Shown here: positions 59,901-64,000 of the stretch, in pieces
How the letters are laid out: every line of letters begins with the position of its first letter
Numbering within the stretch: position 1 is the stretch's first letter
NCBI GenBank assembly: GCA_030562195.1
Contig: CM060200.1
Coordinates: 29,489,023 to 29,553,022 of the forward strand
Direction: 5' to 3'
DNA length: 64,000 bases
Source of the DNA: Nipponacmea schrenckii
Taxonomy: Eukaryota; Mollusca; Gastropoda; Lottiidae
Translations under genes and position numbers: made by a program
The notes under the pieces: model-generated
Told to the model about the DNA's origin: nothing
What the model saw: only the letters and a program-made list of their open reading frames with translations
Database searches by the model: none

Positions 59901-62274
59901 TGTTTGATTTTAAAAGGAAATATAGCATCACACAAGTGATAAAACTCAAATCTAAATATAGACAGTCTTTCATCAAACAGGCCAAAATGGTGTGATTTCA
60001 AAAAGAAACATGAAAAATAACAAATATAATATTTTAAATATGCTGACTGTTTGCAAAATTCAAGCATCTTATGGATCTTGAAATAAAGTCAAAATAAGGG
60101 TATTTATCACCGGTATGACAGTTAACATTTTCATCATTATTCACAATATAATTGCAATAAACAATATCTAAATCATAACAATTTTCATAATAAATACTAC
60201 ACATCTGATCAATTTCCAAAGAAACAAAATCAAACATGCAGGAAAAGAACATATAAAAACAAAATAAATGACATGCTTAAGTTTTGATAATACTAAATAA
60301 TATTTTGAAAGCATGTATTTAACAGAAGTTATATTGTTTTGTGGTGAAAGGGAGATAATTTGTTACTGACTAAATGCAGGTCTGGTTTCTGCTTGAAAAA
60401 CTGGTGACAAATGCAAAGATTGTGTACATAATGATTGTGTGAAAATTCTAGTAATGAACTAAATAAATTAATAATAAAATGAACACAGATGGTTCAAATT
60501 GAAAAATAATAAAGTTTTAATATTACAGTTGAGAAAGATCTTTTGACTTTTTAACATCAAATTTATGGAATTGACGTTTGAATCAAGGTAACGAATGCAA
60601 CCTATTCAATAATCTAATATTGCTAAATACAATATTACATCATATTCAGTTCACCACTAGAATATAAAGAGCTAGTCATTATAATTACCTGGTCATTGGA
60701 CAACAACAATGGTTTAGCTACACCTATCTGTACAATTCCCTTCTCCGCACCTTTTAATGCTTGAGCTGTTTCATCTAGAGTAGCATTCTCTACATTAACA
60801 TCATTGACAAACACGAGTCTATCTCCTGGTACTAGACGGCCATCTTGTTGAGCTACACCACCTGGTACTAAACTCTGTATCACAATCACTGTCTCGTTGG
60901 GGTTAACTGGGTCCTAGAATACAAGTCATTCAATAATTTGCTTAATTTTAATTAAAAAGGAATTACTCATAATGGTCAAACAAGAATTTTTTTATCTTTG
61001 TTGCCTCAAAATAGTTACCTAGTTAGGATCAGTAATAAAACATTTCTTACTAATTCCGATTGGTATCTATTTTCATTATTTGTCTGCTTATAAAATGGTA
61101 AACATATTATATACATCTTTAAAATCATTAGATCTTAAACTATTTCACATTTCTTTGAAAATCTAAAAGCTGTCACTTTGTATTCAAAATTATGCAATTT
61201 CAAAAGTTTGAGTAACATGTTAACCACCTACCTGATAGTCTAATATACTAAATCCTAAACCATTATCACCTTTAATTAATTCAATAACCACTGGTTCATT
61301 ACTCCACATAGCTAAACTATTTAATGGTTCTAAAGATCTAGATTTGGTTTTATTCAAAGTATCCTGTAAAGTTGTACTTTCTACAGATGAAATAGCTAGA
61401 TCTGATTTGGCTTTCACCATTTTACTAGATAGTGGTAAATTTTCTTTCACACCAGTATTAAAACCCGAACTAGTAAAATCTACATCATCAGGCTGTGGTG
61501 CATAATTATCTGTTGGTTGTGTCTTCCTTCTAGCACAAACCAGTCGCACATGTTGAGGTAAATCTTTCAATATAGCAACAACATCTACATGAGTCAATCC
61601 TAATAACCTCCTTCCATTTACCTAAAAGAAATAAAGAATGAAATGAATGGAGTTTTACGTCCCAATCTTGGGCTAATGAAGACGGGCAACACCGTGCAGT
61701 GTGCAATGAGGAAATTTTGCCAGGACAGCGGCATTAGCCTACTATTTTTGGGATTTCCAACTGTCGAGGGATCTTTAACATGCACAGCCTGTAGCACACA
61801 GGGCCTCGGTTTATTGTCCCATCCCATCCGAAGTATTTATAGTTTTATCAATATTTCACCATTCAAAGGTGGTGATACCATGATCTAGTAAAAATAATCT
61901 GAAAAAACAGGTACCCTAGATACATGTAGTTATCTTTAAGTGTACCCAATAAAACATAGCGACAAAAAACTTCTATTGGTATTGAGAATTCTCTAATAAT
62001 AGAAGATATCAATCTTAGATGTATGTTCTACATCTTCTATATTTCATAAATATATACTTTAGTATAATAGTATATATAATATTAAAAACTGAAAACTTAC
62101 CTCTAACAATTCATCTCCACTTTTGCAGCGTCCATTTTGACCAACTGGACCTTCAGGTAATATTGATCTGATGTAATGATGTGGTCTGACTTCAACACCA
62201 TTCTCAACATCTACTGTACCTTCTAAACTTATACCTAATCCACCTCCTTCTTTAAACTTGGACAATTTAGCCAC
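6890..62274 (-). CDS. MPDZ: Multi-PDZ scaffold protein, MPDZ/PATJ family (PDZ4-PDZ13 portion; 5' end outside window)
   Basis: This is the gene-level entry for 29 spliced coding exons, listed separately. Joined, they give 5073 bases, or 1690 residues plus a stop. The protein is a scaffold without catalytic activity. Family members sit at the apical junction cortex and bind Crumbs/PALS1, claudins, receptors and channels through PDZ domains. Ten PDZ domains are present in MPDZ order, with binding loops [63 protein letters not shown] and GLGFSIV. Conserved family phrases include [11 protein letters not shown] (PDZ4), [13 protein letters not shown] (PDZ5), [10 protein letters not shown] (PDZ6), [13 protein letters not shown] (PDZ7), DEFGYS (linker) and [14 protein letters not shown] (PDZ13). 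The protein stops just after PDZ13, as family members do. PATJ is the alternative name, because vertebrate MPDZ and PATJ are paralogues of one ancestral gene. L27 and PDZ1-3 must lie to the right of the window. Confidence 0.95.
7225..7380 (+). repeat. Dispersed repeat, family A (degenerate copy)
   Basis: It shares GAGGAAATT, GGCATAGGCCTAC, GTGTTGATG-like and GGCCTAGGTTTACTCTCCCA blocks with the copy at 61640. It lies in the intron between exons 28 and 29. Class unknown. Confidence 0.5.
7554..7647 (-). CDS. MPDZ: Exon 28: linker between PDZ12 and PDZ13
   Basis: It encodes [20 protein letters not shown] and [10 protein letters not shown], with split codons at both ends that join correctly (Cys from exon 27, Ser into exon 29). 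No domain. Confidence 0.9.
8323..8434 (-). CDS. MPDZ: Exon 27: end of PDZ12
   Basis: It encodes 37 residues plus one base: [37 protein letters not shown]. The alpha-B helix starts with His. The donor is GTAAGT. Confidence 0.95.
8604..8782 (-). CDS. MPDZ: Exon 26: first half of PDZ12
   Basis: It encodes [40 protein letters not shown] and [11 protein letters not shown]. The binding loop is TLGLSIAGG. It joins exon 25 through a split Lys codon and ends in phase 0. Confidence 0.95.
8783..10861. other. Intron 25 (2.1 kb), nothing recognised
   Basis: AT-rich intron between PDZ11 and PDZ12 exons. Short open frames show no domain or splice support. A fragment near 9898 (AATGAATGGAGTTTTAC) recalls the start of repeat family A. 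Confidence 0.6.
10862..11009 (-). CDS. MPDZ: Exon 25: end of PDZ11 and basic Ser/Arg linker
   Basis: [16 protein letters not shown] closes PDZ11, followed by a Ser/Arg/Lys-rich tail ([30 protein letters not shown]). It ends in phase 1 at GTGAGT. Intron retention would add Glu-Tyr and a stop. Confidence 0.93.
11203..11319 (-). CDS. MPDZ: Exon 24: PDZ11 body
   Basis: It encodes 39 residues: [39 protein letters not shown]. The alpha-B helix starts with Gln, as in other family members. Both ends are phase 0. Confidence 0.95.
11608..11832 (-). CDS. MPDZ: Exon 23: end of PDZ10 and start of PDZ11
   Basis: It encodes 75 residues. [20 protein letters not shown] closes PDZ10 (His at alpha-B1). A short REEDIYD linker follows. 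Then [20 protein letters not shown] to YISDI opens PDZ11. Close spacing of PDZ10 and PDZ11 is a family feature. Both ends are phase 0. Confidence 0.96.
12198..12281 (-). CDS. MPDZ: Exon 22: middle of PDZ10
   Basis: It encodes 28 residues: [20 protein letters not shown] and WAGDQVLE. Both ends are phase 0. The donor is GTATTT, the same unusual hexamer as in exon 4. Confidence 0.95.
12564..12715 (-). CDS. MPDZ: Exon 21: acidic linker and start of PDZ10
   Basis: An acidic linker ([16 protein letters not shown]) leads to [20 protein letters not shown] and TLL. The phrase [21 protein letters not shown] is nearly invariant in MPDZ/PATJ. It ends in phase 0. Confidence 0.96.
13114..13294 (-). CDS. 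MPDZ: Exon 20: end of PDZ9 and basic linker
   Basis: It encodes [34 protein letters not shown] and [16 protein letters not shown]. The alpha-B helix starts with Tyr instead of His. It ends in phase 1. Confidence 0.94.
13704..13805 (-). CDS. MPDZ: Exon 19: first half of PDZ9
   Basis: It encodes 34 residues: [19 protein letters not shown], then [15 protein letters not shown]. The binding loop is GLGFGIA. Both ends are phase 0. Confidence 0.95.
14745..14825 (-). CDS. MPDZ: Exon 18: proline linker and first strand of PDZ9
   Basis: It encodes 27 residues: [20 protein letters not shown] and VTITLHK. The last residues are the first beta strand of PDZ9. Both ends are phase 0. Confidence 0.92.
14826..17647. 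other. Intron 17 (2.8 kb), nothing recognised
   Basis: AT-rich sequence between exons 17 and 18. I found no repeats, open frames with domains, or RNA genes. Confidence 0.6.
17648..17714 (-). CDS. MPDZ: Exon 17: short linker
   Basis: It encodes about 22 residues, [22 protein letters not shown]. It completes an Arg codon and ends in phase 0 at a GTAAGT donor. Frame continuity on both sides supports it despite its size. Confidence 0.9.
17974..18068 (-). CDS. MPDZ: Exon 16: end of PDZ8
   Basis: It encodes [20 protein letters not shown] to KMILLR. The alpha-B helix begins with His (SHLNAS). It ends with two bases of an Arg codon. Confidence 0.94.
18352..18548 (-). CDS. MPDZ: Exon 15: first part of PDZ8
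   Basis: It encodes [20 protein letters not shown], binding loop [32 protein letters not shown] and GDELLE. The upstream RKYG-LNG phrase corresponds to the conserved segment after DEFGYS, so no exon is missing in the 13.4 kb intron. The donor is GAG|GTCAGT. Confidence 0.95.
19930..20170 (-). repeat. Dispersed repeat, family A
   Basis: The blocks GTGCTACAGTCTGTGCACGT, TTAAAGATACCTCGACAGTA and GTAGGCTTATGCCACAGCC match the reverse complement of the copy at 61640-61845. Class unknown; a short non-autonomous element is likely. Confidence 0.65.
21793..22130 (+). pseudogene. THAP zinc-finger remnant of the Kolobok-like element
   Basis: Frames hold [20 protein letters not shown] and DP, then after a shift [18 protein letters not shown], a stop, and FEKNQF to [12 protein letters not shown]. 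These match the THAP C2CH domain: an N-terminal Cys pair, the FPxDP-like segment, Trp, and the closing AVPTIF-like box. A frameshift in the T run after the ATG, a second near 21882, a stop near 21932 and loss of the third Cys and His show that it is dead. Confidence 0.75.
22684..22950 (-). pseudogene. Acidic open-frame remnant on the opposite strand of the transposon
   Basis: ATG at 22950 gives MASPFDYD, then two stops, then in the same frame [17 protein letters not shown], an Asp/Ser/Glu-rich stretch and DEWYL. The QPYMYKP plus acidic tail resembles the N-terminal leader of P2X7-C-domain-like proteins that are abundant in invertebrates. That identity is a weak inference. Confidence 0.35.
25630..26990 (+). 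repeat. Family B element with two diverged tandem units and A tail
   Basis: It starts near AAACTAGAACTGTGAAC and ends with about 35 A's followed by ATAATCCGAACGAAAAC. Two units 0.5-0.6 kb apart share TCTATAGACAGCTGA, TCAAGGTCATTGAAGGT, and CCCCACGCCCAAACCGGAAG. It is non-coding. Related sequence lies at 51421-53720 (inverted) and 62300-62420. Confidence 0.8.
29580..29935. repeat. 45-bp minisatellite, eight units, open on both strands
   Basis: Units start at 29580 and every 45 bases to 29895, each beginning GATCCAGGGGTG. Because 45 is divisible by 3, the period keeps both strands open. The minus-strand frame (29536-29934) repeats [15 protein letters not shown] and has its own ATG (MSDRGTYSN). 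It lies in intron 14 on the coding strand of the PDZ gene. No splice site or homologue is recognised, so translation is uncertain. Confidence 0.9.
30400..30838 (+). repeat. Dispersed repeat family C with GGAC microsatellite
   Basis: The ends are near-inverted: ACATACGCCCAC at the left and GTGGGCGTATAA at the right. An internal block (TTTTTTCATTTAATCAAGGG, then CATAAAC-GACATCTGG) occurs twice, about 155 bp apart. A GGAC/GGAG microsatellite lies at 30733-30777. It is non-coding and of a type I associate with molluscs. Confidence 0.75.
31448..31712 (+). repeat. Dispersed repeat family C, second copy
   Basis: It begins GGTTGCCTAGCAATATACG and ends AATGTGAGCGTATAAAAAGG, with similar internal text (TTTCATTCAAATCAGATGAA) to the copy at 30400. 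No GGAC array. Confidence 0.65.
31904..32069 (-). CDS. MPDZ: Exon 14: Thr/Ser/Gln linker ending in the conserved acidic DEFGYS motif
   Basis: Low-complexity Thr/Ser/Gln with two copies of QQ-PSTSK-like text, then [14 protein letters not shown]. The DEFGYS motif just before PDZ8 is conserved in the family and anchors the assignment. It ends in phase 1 and is followed by a 13.4 kb intron. Confidence 0.9.
32239..32355 (-). CDS. MPDZ: Exon 13: Ser/Gln linker
   Basis: It encodes 39 residues from [10 protein letters not shown], through a Ser-rich run, to QSTQKPTV. No domain. Both ends are phase 0, the acceptor is TTATTCAG and the donor GTAAGT. Confidence 0.88.
32356..33537. other. Intron 12 (1.2 kb), nothing recognised
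   Basis: AT-rich intron between exons 12 and 13 with no repeat, domain or RNA gene seen. Confidence 0.6.
33538..33648 (-). CDS. MPDZ: Exon 12: end of PDZ7
   Basis: It encodes 37 residues: [19 protein letters not shown] to [10 protein letters not shown]. The alpha-B helix begins with His (class I). Both ends are phase 0. Confidence 0.95.
33917..34044 (-). CDS. MPDZ: Exon 11: middle of PDZ7
   Basis: It encodes [16 protein letters not shown], then the highly conserved [19 protein letters not shown] and GDRILE. It joins exon 10 in phase 1 and ends in phase 0. Confidence 0.95.
34366..34840. mobile_element. MITE with 20-bp terminal inverted repeats, TA-flanked
   Basis: Both ends read inward AAGGGGCCCAGGCTTGATTT and are flanked by TA (34364-34365 and 34841-34842). 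It is 475 bp long and non-coding. TA duplication suggests mobilisation by a Tc1/mariner-type transposase. It sits in the intron inside PDZ7. Confidence 0.85.
35037..35287 (-). CDS. MPDZ: Exon 10: Ser/Pro linker and start of PDZ7
   Basis: It opens with a Ser/Pro-rich segment ([20 protein letters not shown]) and ends [19 protein letters not shown], the first strand and binding loop of PDZ7. The acceptor is TTTTTCCAG and the donor GTAAGT, in phase 1. Confidence 0.94.
35288..37659. other. Intron 9 with family B-like segment
   Basis: The part from about 35900 to 36450 is rich in AGGTCA-type repeats (GAAGGTCAAGGTCACC, TCACGGTCACGAG) and GGAAGT blocks, like family B. The remainder shows nothing recognisable. 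Short open frames on both strands lack domains. Confidence 0.6.
37660..37764 (-). CDS. MPDZ: Exon 9: short linker after PDZ6
   Basis: It begins with the last base of a Ser codon, then [19 protein letters not shown], and ends in a Ser/His/Pro stretch. VTYISG matches the position of the conserved ITYVPA after PDZ6 in family members. The donor is GTAAGT, after two bases of a codon. Confidence 0.9.
37765..40941. other. Intron 8 (3.2 kb), nothing recognised
   Basis: AT-rich intron after PDZ6. I saw no mobile element ends, arrays or coding features. Confidence 0.6.
40942..41143 (-). CDS. MPDZ: Exon 8: body of PDZ6
   Basis: It completes the loop glycine and continues [36 protein letters not shown] and [19 protein letters not shown]. 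The alpha-B helix starts with Asn, not His. The split codon at each end joins correctly to its neighbour. Confidence 0.94.
41458..41725 (-). CDS. MPDZ: Exon 7: Ser-Pro-rich linker and start of PDZ6
   Basis: It encodes 89 codons plus one base. It starts [17 protein letters not shown] and has a dense cluster of Ser-Pro sites ([13 protein letters not shown], then repeated [13 protein letters not shown]), which are typical proline-directed kinase targets. It ends [13 protein letters not shown], the first strand and binding loop of PDZ6. It ends in phase 1. Confidence 0.93.
41945..42133 (-). CDS. MPDZ: Exon 6: Pro/Gln/Ser linker before PDZ6
   Basis: It encodes 63 low-complexity residues from [10 protein letters not shown] to SVDPTDIK. 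The acceptor is TTTTCAG and the donor AAG|GTGAGT, both phase 0. It is the first exon available to either upstream donor (exon 5 or the alternative first exon). Confidence 0.9.
42352..42726. mobile_element. MITE with TACGGTGG termini and nested palindromes
   Basis: The left end TACGGTGGCTTACATACGAC pairs with the right end, which read inward is TACGGTGGTTCAAATACGAC. GTATTG is present on both sides (42346-42351 and 42727-42732) as a likely 6-bp target duplication. The 375-bp interior is built from repeated short palindromes CACCATGGTG and CACCTAGGTG inside larger inverted blocks ending in AAAATAAAGTTTTTAA. No coding potential. Confidence 0.85.
44918..45228 (+). repeat. Dispersed repeat family C, truncated at the 25-bp minisatellite
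   Basis: It begins GGTTGCCTAGCAAGATACGC, contains family C interior text, and ends GTTGATGGCCCGACTGTAG where the minisatellite starts. The right terminus GTGGGCGTATAA is missing. Confidence 0.65.
45225..46096. repeat. 25-bp minisatellite, about 34-35 units
   Basis: The unit consists of AGAACATGAAGCTAGAAGTA plus CTAGT. Variants alternate GCTAGA, GCTAAA and GCCAGA, and AGAAC or ACAAC. One disrupted unit lies near 45430. The last units shorten to ACACATGAAGACAG. Every unit carries the palindrome ACTAGT. No open frame is preserved. Confidence 0.95.
46547..46633 (-). CDS. MPDZ: Candidate alternative first coding exon (N-terminal Cys-Cys peptide)
   Basis: It encodes 29 codons starting [13 protein letters not shown], then a Ser/Thr segment and a lysine-rich end. 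The donor AAG|GTAAAG, phase 0, is identical in context to that of exon 5, so it can splice in frame to exon 6. An in-frame TGA lies two codons upstream of the ATG, and no pyrimidine tract with AG precedes it, so it looks like a first exon and not a cassette. Paired cysteines followed by basic residues resemble palmitoylated N-termini such as that of GAP-43. The product would carry PDZ6-PDZ13 only. No promoter element is visible, so this remains a prediction. Confidence 0.45.
47871..47916. repeat. TGAA microsatellite
   Basis: Imperfect GAATGAATGAATGA repeats, with a short echo at about 47973-47990. Confidence 0.8.
49336..49383. repeat. Short tandem repeat, 15-bp unit
   Basis: Three to four copies of ATCTGCAGAATGGC-like text. 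Confidence 0.7.
49824..50240. mobile_element. Foldback of two Penelope-type tails between 28-bp repeats
   Basis: Arms 49923-50046 and 50063-50182 are inverted copies about 120 bp long, both ending AATAATGAACAC when read inward from the outside. Read on the minus strand, the left arm has CTGATGAAGACAG, then ATTGTTGAAAC (49982-50009), the PLE/hammerhead-like signature. The right arm has GTTGAAACG on the plus strand. On both outer sides are copies of a 28-bp repeat beginning CATTTCAACTGGTTTGATTA. There is no coding sequence, so this is a non-autonomous derivative. Confidence 0.75.
51424..51517. repeat. 47-bp tandem duplication of the family B hairpin end
   Basis: Two adjacent copies begin TTACGTATTTCGACTTTGGC. 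Each contains a near-perfect hairpin ACGTATTTCG/CGAAAACGT and ends CGTTCGGATTA, the reverse complement of the family B tail. Confidence 0.9.
51541..53725 (-). repeat. Family B element with a 1.1 kb internal tandem duplication
   Basis: The text starting GTAATTCTTGGATGAGTTTG recurs exactly 1101 bases later (51541 and 52642), each copy preceded by a long T run. The copies match to the end, TCTCGAAATACGTTCATAAT, with a few percent difference by eye. Each has CCGGAAGT, AGGTCA and GGCCGCCATTTTGAATTTTC blocks. On the minus strand the element runs from AAACTAGAATTG to A tails and the hairpin end. It is non-coding. Confidence 0.92.
54357..54715. repeat. Degenerate minisatellite, unit about 32-36 bp
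   Basis: It repeats GTACTACATCAAGAATTTCC followed by AACACT and a T-rich run, about ten times with substitutions and length changes. No open frame. Confidence 0.85.
56225..56392 (-). CDS. MPDZ: Exon 5: linker with SH3-ligand motif
   Basis: It encodes 56 residues from [18 protein letters not shown] to QAKLKK, with a central PPPLPPKPR. That stretch fits the class II SH3 ligand PxxPx[K/R]. Both ends are phase 0 and the donor is AAG|GTAAAG. The next downstream constitutive exon is 14.1 kb away. Confidence 0.88.
56393..59189. other. Intron 4 (2.8 kb) with a short degenerate repeat
   Basis: A degenerate repeat of ATGTTAGTGCTATAAATCAA spans about 57430-57640. Nothing else recognised. Short open frames lack support. 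If the short isoform exists, the part from 59189 to about 58890 would be its 3' UTR. Confidence 0.6.
58908..58913 (-). terminator. Candidate polyadenylation signal for the short isoform
   Basis: AATAAA on the minus strand, about 280 bases past the stop of the possible alternative terminal exon. Chance occurrence is likely at this base composition. Confidence 0.25.
59190..59699 (-). CDS. MPDZ: Exon 4, possible alternative terminal exon
   Basis: Reading past the donor at 59228 adds [12 protein letters not shown] and then a TAG. The result would be a short isoform ending after PDZ5. On the minus strand an AATAAA lies at 58908-58913, about 280 bases beyond the stop. That is a sensible 3' UTR length, although such hexamers are frequent in AT-rich DNA. 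The C-terminus is not a PDZ ligand. The sequence permits this isoform but does not prove it. Confidence 0.4.
   Translation of the reverse strand, partial: SSDALPSSDAALSSPDHVSSFAEQLPETSTITMTTHDESYAESSQSSEGDNKSTLKRKDSFYDSDEEEIKTPRKTSPLKSGIEKPMTPPKSLNTFGKEVKETKTVVQTTNEKPKFDYEDIDALPSYQEATSGSLQVTTDSKLTNQHERQVSDALSDQVFGLDIPDSSEA
59229..59699 (-). CDS. MPDZ: Exon 4: long acidic/Ser-rich linker after PDZ5 (internal form)
   Basis: It encodes 157 residues with no domain: Ser/Asp/Glu-rich, including the acidic run SDEEE, a [10 protein letters not shown] proline-directed patch and DALPSYQEA. The PDZ5-PDZ6 linker is also long in the family. The acceptor is TTCTCCAG. The chosen donor is CAG|GTATTT, and the same GTATTT donor is used by the PDZ10 exon at 12198. 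Both ends are phase 0. If the donor is skipped, the frame stops 13 codons later (separate entry). Confidence 0.8.
59700..60688. other. Intron 3 (1.0 kb), nothing recognised
   Basis: AT-rich, no domain or repeat seen. Confidence 0.6.
60689..60913 (-). CDS. MPDZ: Exon 3: body of PDZ5
   Basis: It encodes 75 residues starting [13 protein letters not shown], then [16 protein letters not shown], and ending KPLLLSNDQ. It completes PDZ5, whose alpha-B helix starts with Leu (TLDETAQ) instead of His. The ligand class is therefore not the classical type I. Both ends are phase 0. Confidence 0.95.
61232..61621 (-). CDS. MPDZ: Exon 2: end of PDZ4, linker, start of PDZ5
   Basis: It encodes 130 residues. 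[19 protein letters not shown] to VCARRK closes PDZ4; its alpha-B helix begins with His (THVDVV), which predicts class I ligands. A Ser/Thr-rich linker of roughly 65 residues follows. Then [20 protein letters not shown] opens PDZ5. Both ends are phase 0 and the donor is CAG|GTAGGT. A dispersed repeat begins just upstream of the acceptor. Confidence 0.95.
61640..61845 (+). repeat. Dispersed repeat, family A (best copy)
   Basis: It contains GAGTTTTACGTCCCAATCTT, CAGCGGCATTAGCCTAC, CGAGGGATCTTTAACATGCA and CGGTTTATTGTCCCATCC. It lies 20 bases upstream (minus strand) of the exon 2 acceptor. The same family occurs at 19930-20170 and, decayed, at 7225-7380. Confidence 0.75.
62101..62274 (-). CDS. 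MPDZ: Exon 1 in window: first half of PDZ4
   Basis: It encodes 58 residues from VAKLSKF to GDELLE, with binding loop GLGISLE and the family phrase [11 protein letters not shown]. The acceptor is TTTCAG and the donor GAG|GTAAGT. Both ends are phase 0, so an upstream exon, not found in the window, must also end in phase 0. Confidence 0.95.
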
Positions 62275-64000
62275 CTGAAACAATACAAAATATAAAACTA
62301 GAATTGCTGACAATTATGAACGTATTTCGACAACCTTAGAATATTATGAAGCTCAAATTTGCAATTGCCGCCATCTAGGTAATATATTGAATTTCAAAGT
62401 GATTACTGGTAACTAGTTATGTCACACATTTGTAGCTGTTAAAGATGGCAACAAATATGAAAATCATCAATTTTGGCTATGTTTAAGTACAAATATCTTT
62501 GTGAATTTTTTAAGTAGGACAAATTAAAACAAAATTATCAATAGATTTTATTTTGGGCTGTACACTTATCCATTTTAGTTTCATATTTTTTAATAATTGC
62601 TTTCACAATTCATATGTTCATGATAAGTCACTCAATCTTAATTCCTTTGCCCACAACTCTGTTATAATCAGAAGAATTGGCAATTTGCTAACAAATATAT
62701 ACTTCTGGAAAAGCATCTCAATTTTGTTTAATTTTTCACTTTTCTGATAGGGTTCCCACATTTGCACATCTTTGATCGAAAGCTATCCACAATTGTTCCA
62801 TTTCAAATGTTTTAGAACAAAGACGGCTGGATAGACTGACAAGCATTAAAAATAAACATCCACTTCTAATTTGGTGTATAAAACTACATAATTTCAAAAA
62901 TCTCTTTCTAACAAATTAGAATCCTAATCATTAGACTTTCAAAACCATCGAAAAGCTTTCTAGTTATATATACTTGGATACAGCTGGATAACTTTTTAAT
63001 CTGTTATTGAAAGAAAATATATCAAAGTGGTTACACTACAATGAGATTGAATATGTCAGATATCAAACCATATGTGTACTAGTTACATTTGTGTCATAAA
63101 ATGTTTCAGGATTGATGATAAACAACCCCAATCTTCTGTTGGTCTTCTGAGAATGATAAATGATATCAATTAAAGCAATGCCCTTGTGGTTAAATTAGTA
63201 CTGCAAAGAAGAGCAACTAAGGGAAATAAGGCAACCACTTGTCGATATAATGAAAACATATCAACTGGATTACACCTTGAAGAATATTATGTCCCATTTG
63301 GGGGAGGGTATGTCAACAATCTGTGAGACAGTCTACTAATTTCTAAGGGAGTCAGGAATAATTACATGAGTAGCACAACATAAGAGCGCCCTAGTCTTCT
63401 GTGGGTGTGGCGACCACTGAAGACTTTGTCCCTGATAGATTGTCAAGAAGAATAACAGAAGAAGACACAGGTGAAGCACAAGAGCATGTCACACTTCACC
63501 ATAGAGAAGCAACTACAGAATAAGAAAACAGCATCAAAACAGAAGAAAATATTGGAAAAATCTCTCCTTACTCAACATCTGAGATATGGATTCTTTTCTC
63601 CTTTTTTCTTTTACCCAAAAAAGACACCATCCATACCTAGTAGTAGGATTGACTACCAGTATGGTACAGTACAGTGGCACCAGGCATACATAAGTATCAG
63701 GTGTGTTGAAAAATACTTCTTGTATCTATTGACATTGCTATTGTTATCTGACATTACTGATTGAACTTGTAATGATTTTGTTAGAAGATAATATGATGTT
63801 AAGATTGAAATGTTCTAAATATTTCTTAAAAATCTACAATTTACAAGATAGTCATAAGTTTAATTAAAAACTTTATCTTTATGGATTCAAAACCTGCTAC
63901 TAAAGACGAAAATAATGCAAGATTCACTCAGCTCTGACACAAAAGAAGATTACTTTTACCATACAGTGTGTAATAACCTCAACATGTCAGACAAAGCTTT
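62275..64000. other. Upstream intron of the PDZ gene, family B fragment at its start
   Basis: The segment 62300-62420 matches the family B end (CTAGAATTGCTGACAATTAT, GAACGTATTTCGACAACC). No exon for PDZ3 or the PDZ3-PDZ4 linker could be placed: no open segment here has the right phase and splice sites. A plus-strand open frame at 63471-63764 shows no recognisable domain. Confidence 0.6.

Noticed and set aside
61618..61827. Minus-strand 69-codon frame upstream of exon 2
   Set aside because: It is inside dispersed repeat family A and ends at the exon 2 acceptor; an intronic shadow.
63471..63764. Plus-strand 97-codon frame near the right edge
   Set aside because: No domain or splice support, opposite strand to the gene, A-rich start.

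Overview
This is a stretch of AT-rich animal genome with long introns. No bacterial-type gene organisation is present. It is dominated by one large, heavily spliced gene on the minus strand. That gene encodes the C-terminal part of a multi-PDZ scaffold of the MPDZ (MUPP1)/PATJ family, and its domain order corresponds to PDZ4-PDZ13 of the 13-PDZ vertebrate protein. I placed 29 coding exons between 62274 and 6890. All splice phases agree, and the exon lengths add up to 5073 bases, which is 1690 codons plus a stop. The N-terminal exons (L27 domain and PDZ1-3) are not in the window and should lie beyond its right end. The interspersed repeats (GGAC-rich tails, ends reading ACGCCCAC/GTGGGCGT, elements ending in ATAATCCGAACGA) suggest a marine mollusc, perhaps a gastropod. 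That is inference, not proof.

Layout from left to right. Positions 1-2.9 kb hold a Penelope-like retroelement (reverse transcriptase plus GIY-YIG endonuclease) fused head-to-head to an inverted partial copy of itself. Positions 2.9-6.9 kb are the 3' flank of the PDZ gene with no supported gene. Positions 6.9-18.5 kb carry exons for PDZ8-PDZ13. Positions 18.5-31.9 kb are a 13.4 kb intron with a degraded TTAA-flanked, THAP-bearing (Kolobok-like) transposon, a repeat built of two diverged copies, a 45-bp coding-like minisatellite and shorter repeats. Positions 31.9-42.1 kb carry PDZ6, PDZ7 and Ser/Pro linkers. Positions 42.1-56.2 kb are a 14.1 kb intron with a MITE, a large 25-bp minisatellite, a candidate alternative first exon, a foldback made of two Penelope-type tails and a 1.1 kb tandem duplication. 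Positions 56.2-62.3 kb carry the linker exons plus PDZ4 and PDZ5.

Two features suggest that the gene makes modular products. One is a possible internal first exon at 46.6 kb, whose peptide starts MHAFCCRK, a palmitoylation-like N-terminus; it would make a PDZ6-PDZ13 protein. The other is an in-frame stop just past the donor of the 59.2-59.7 kb exon, with an AATAAA downstream; it would make a protein ending after PDZ5. Both need transcript data. The rest of the sequence is intronic or intergenic and rich in mobile elements, most of them non-autonomous.
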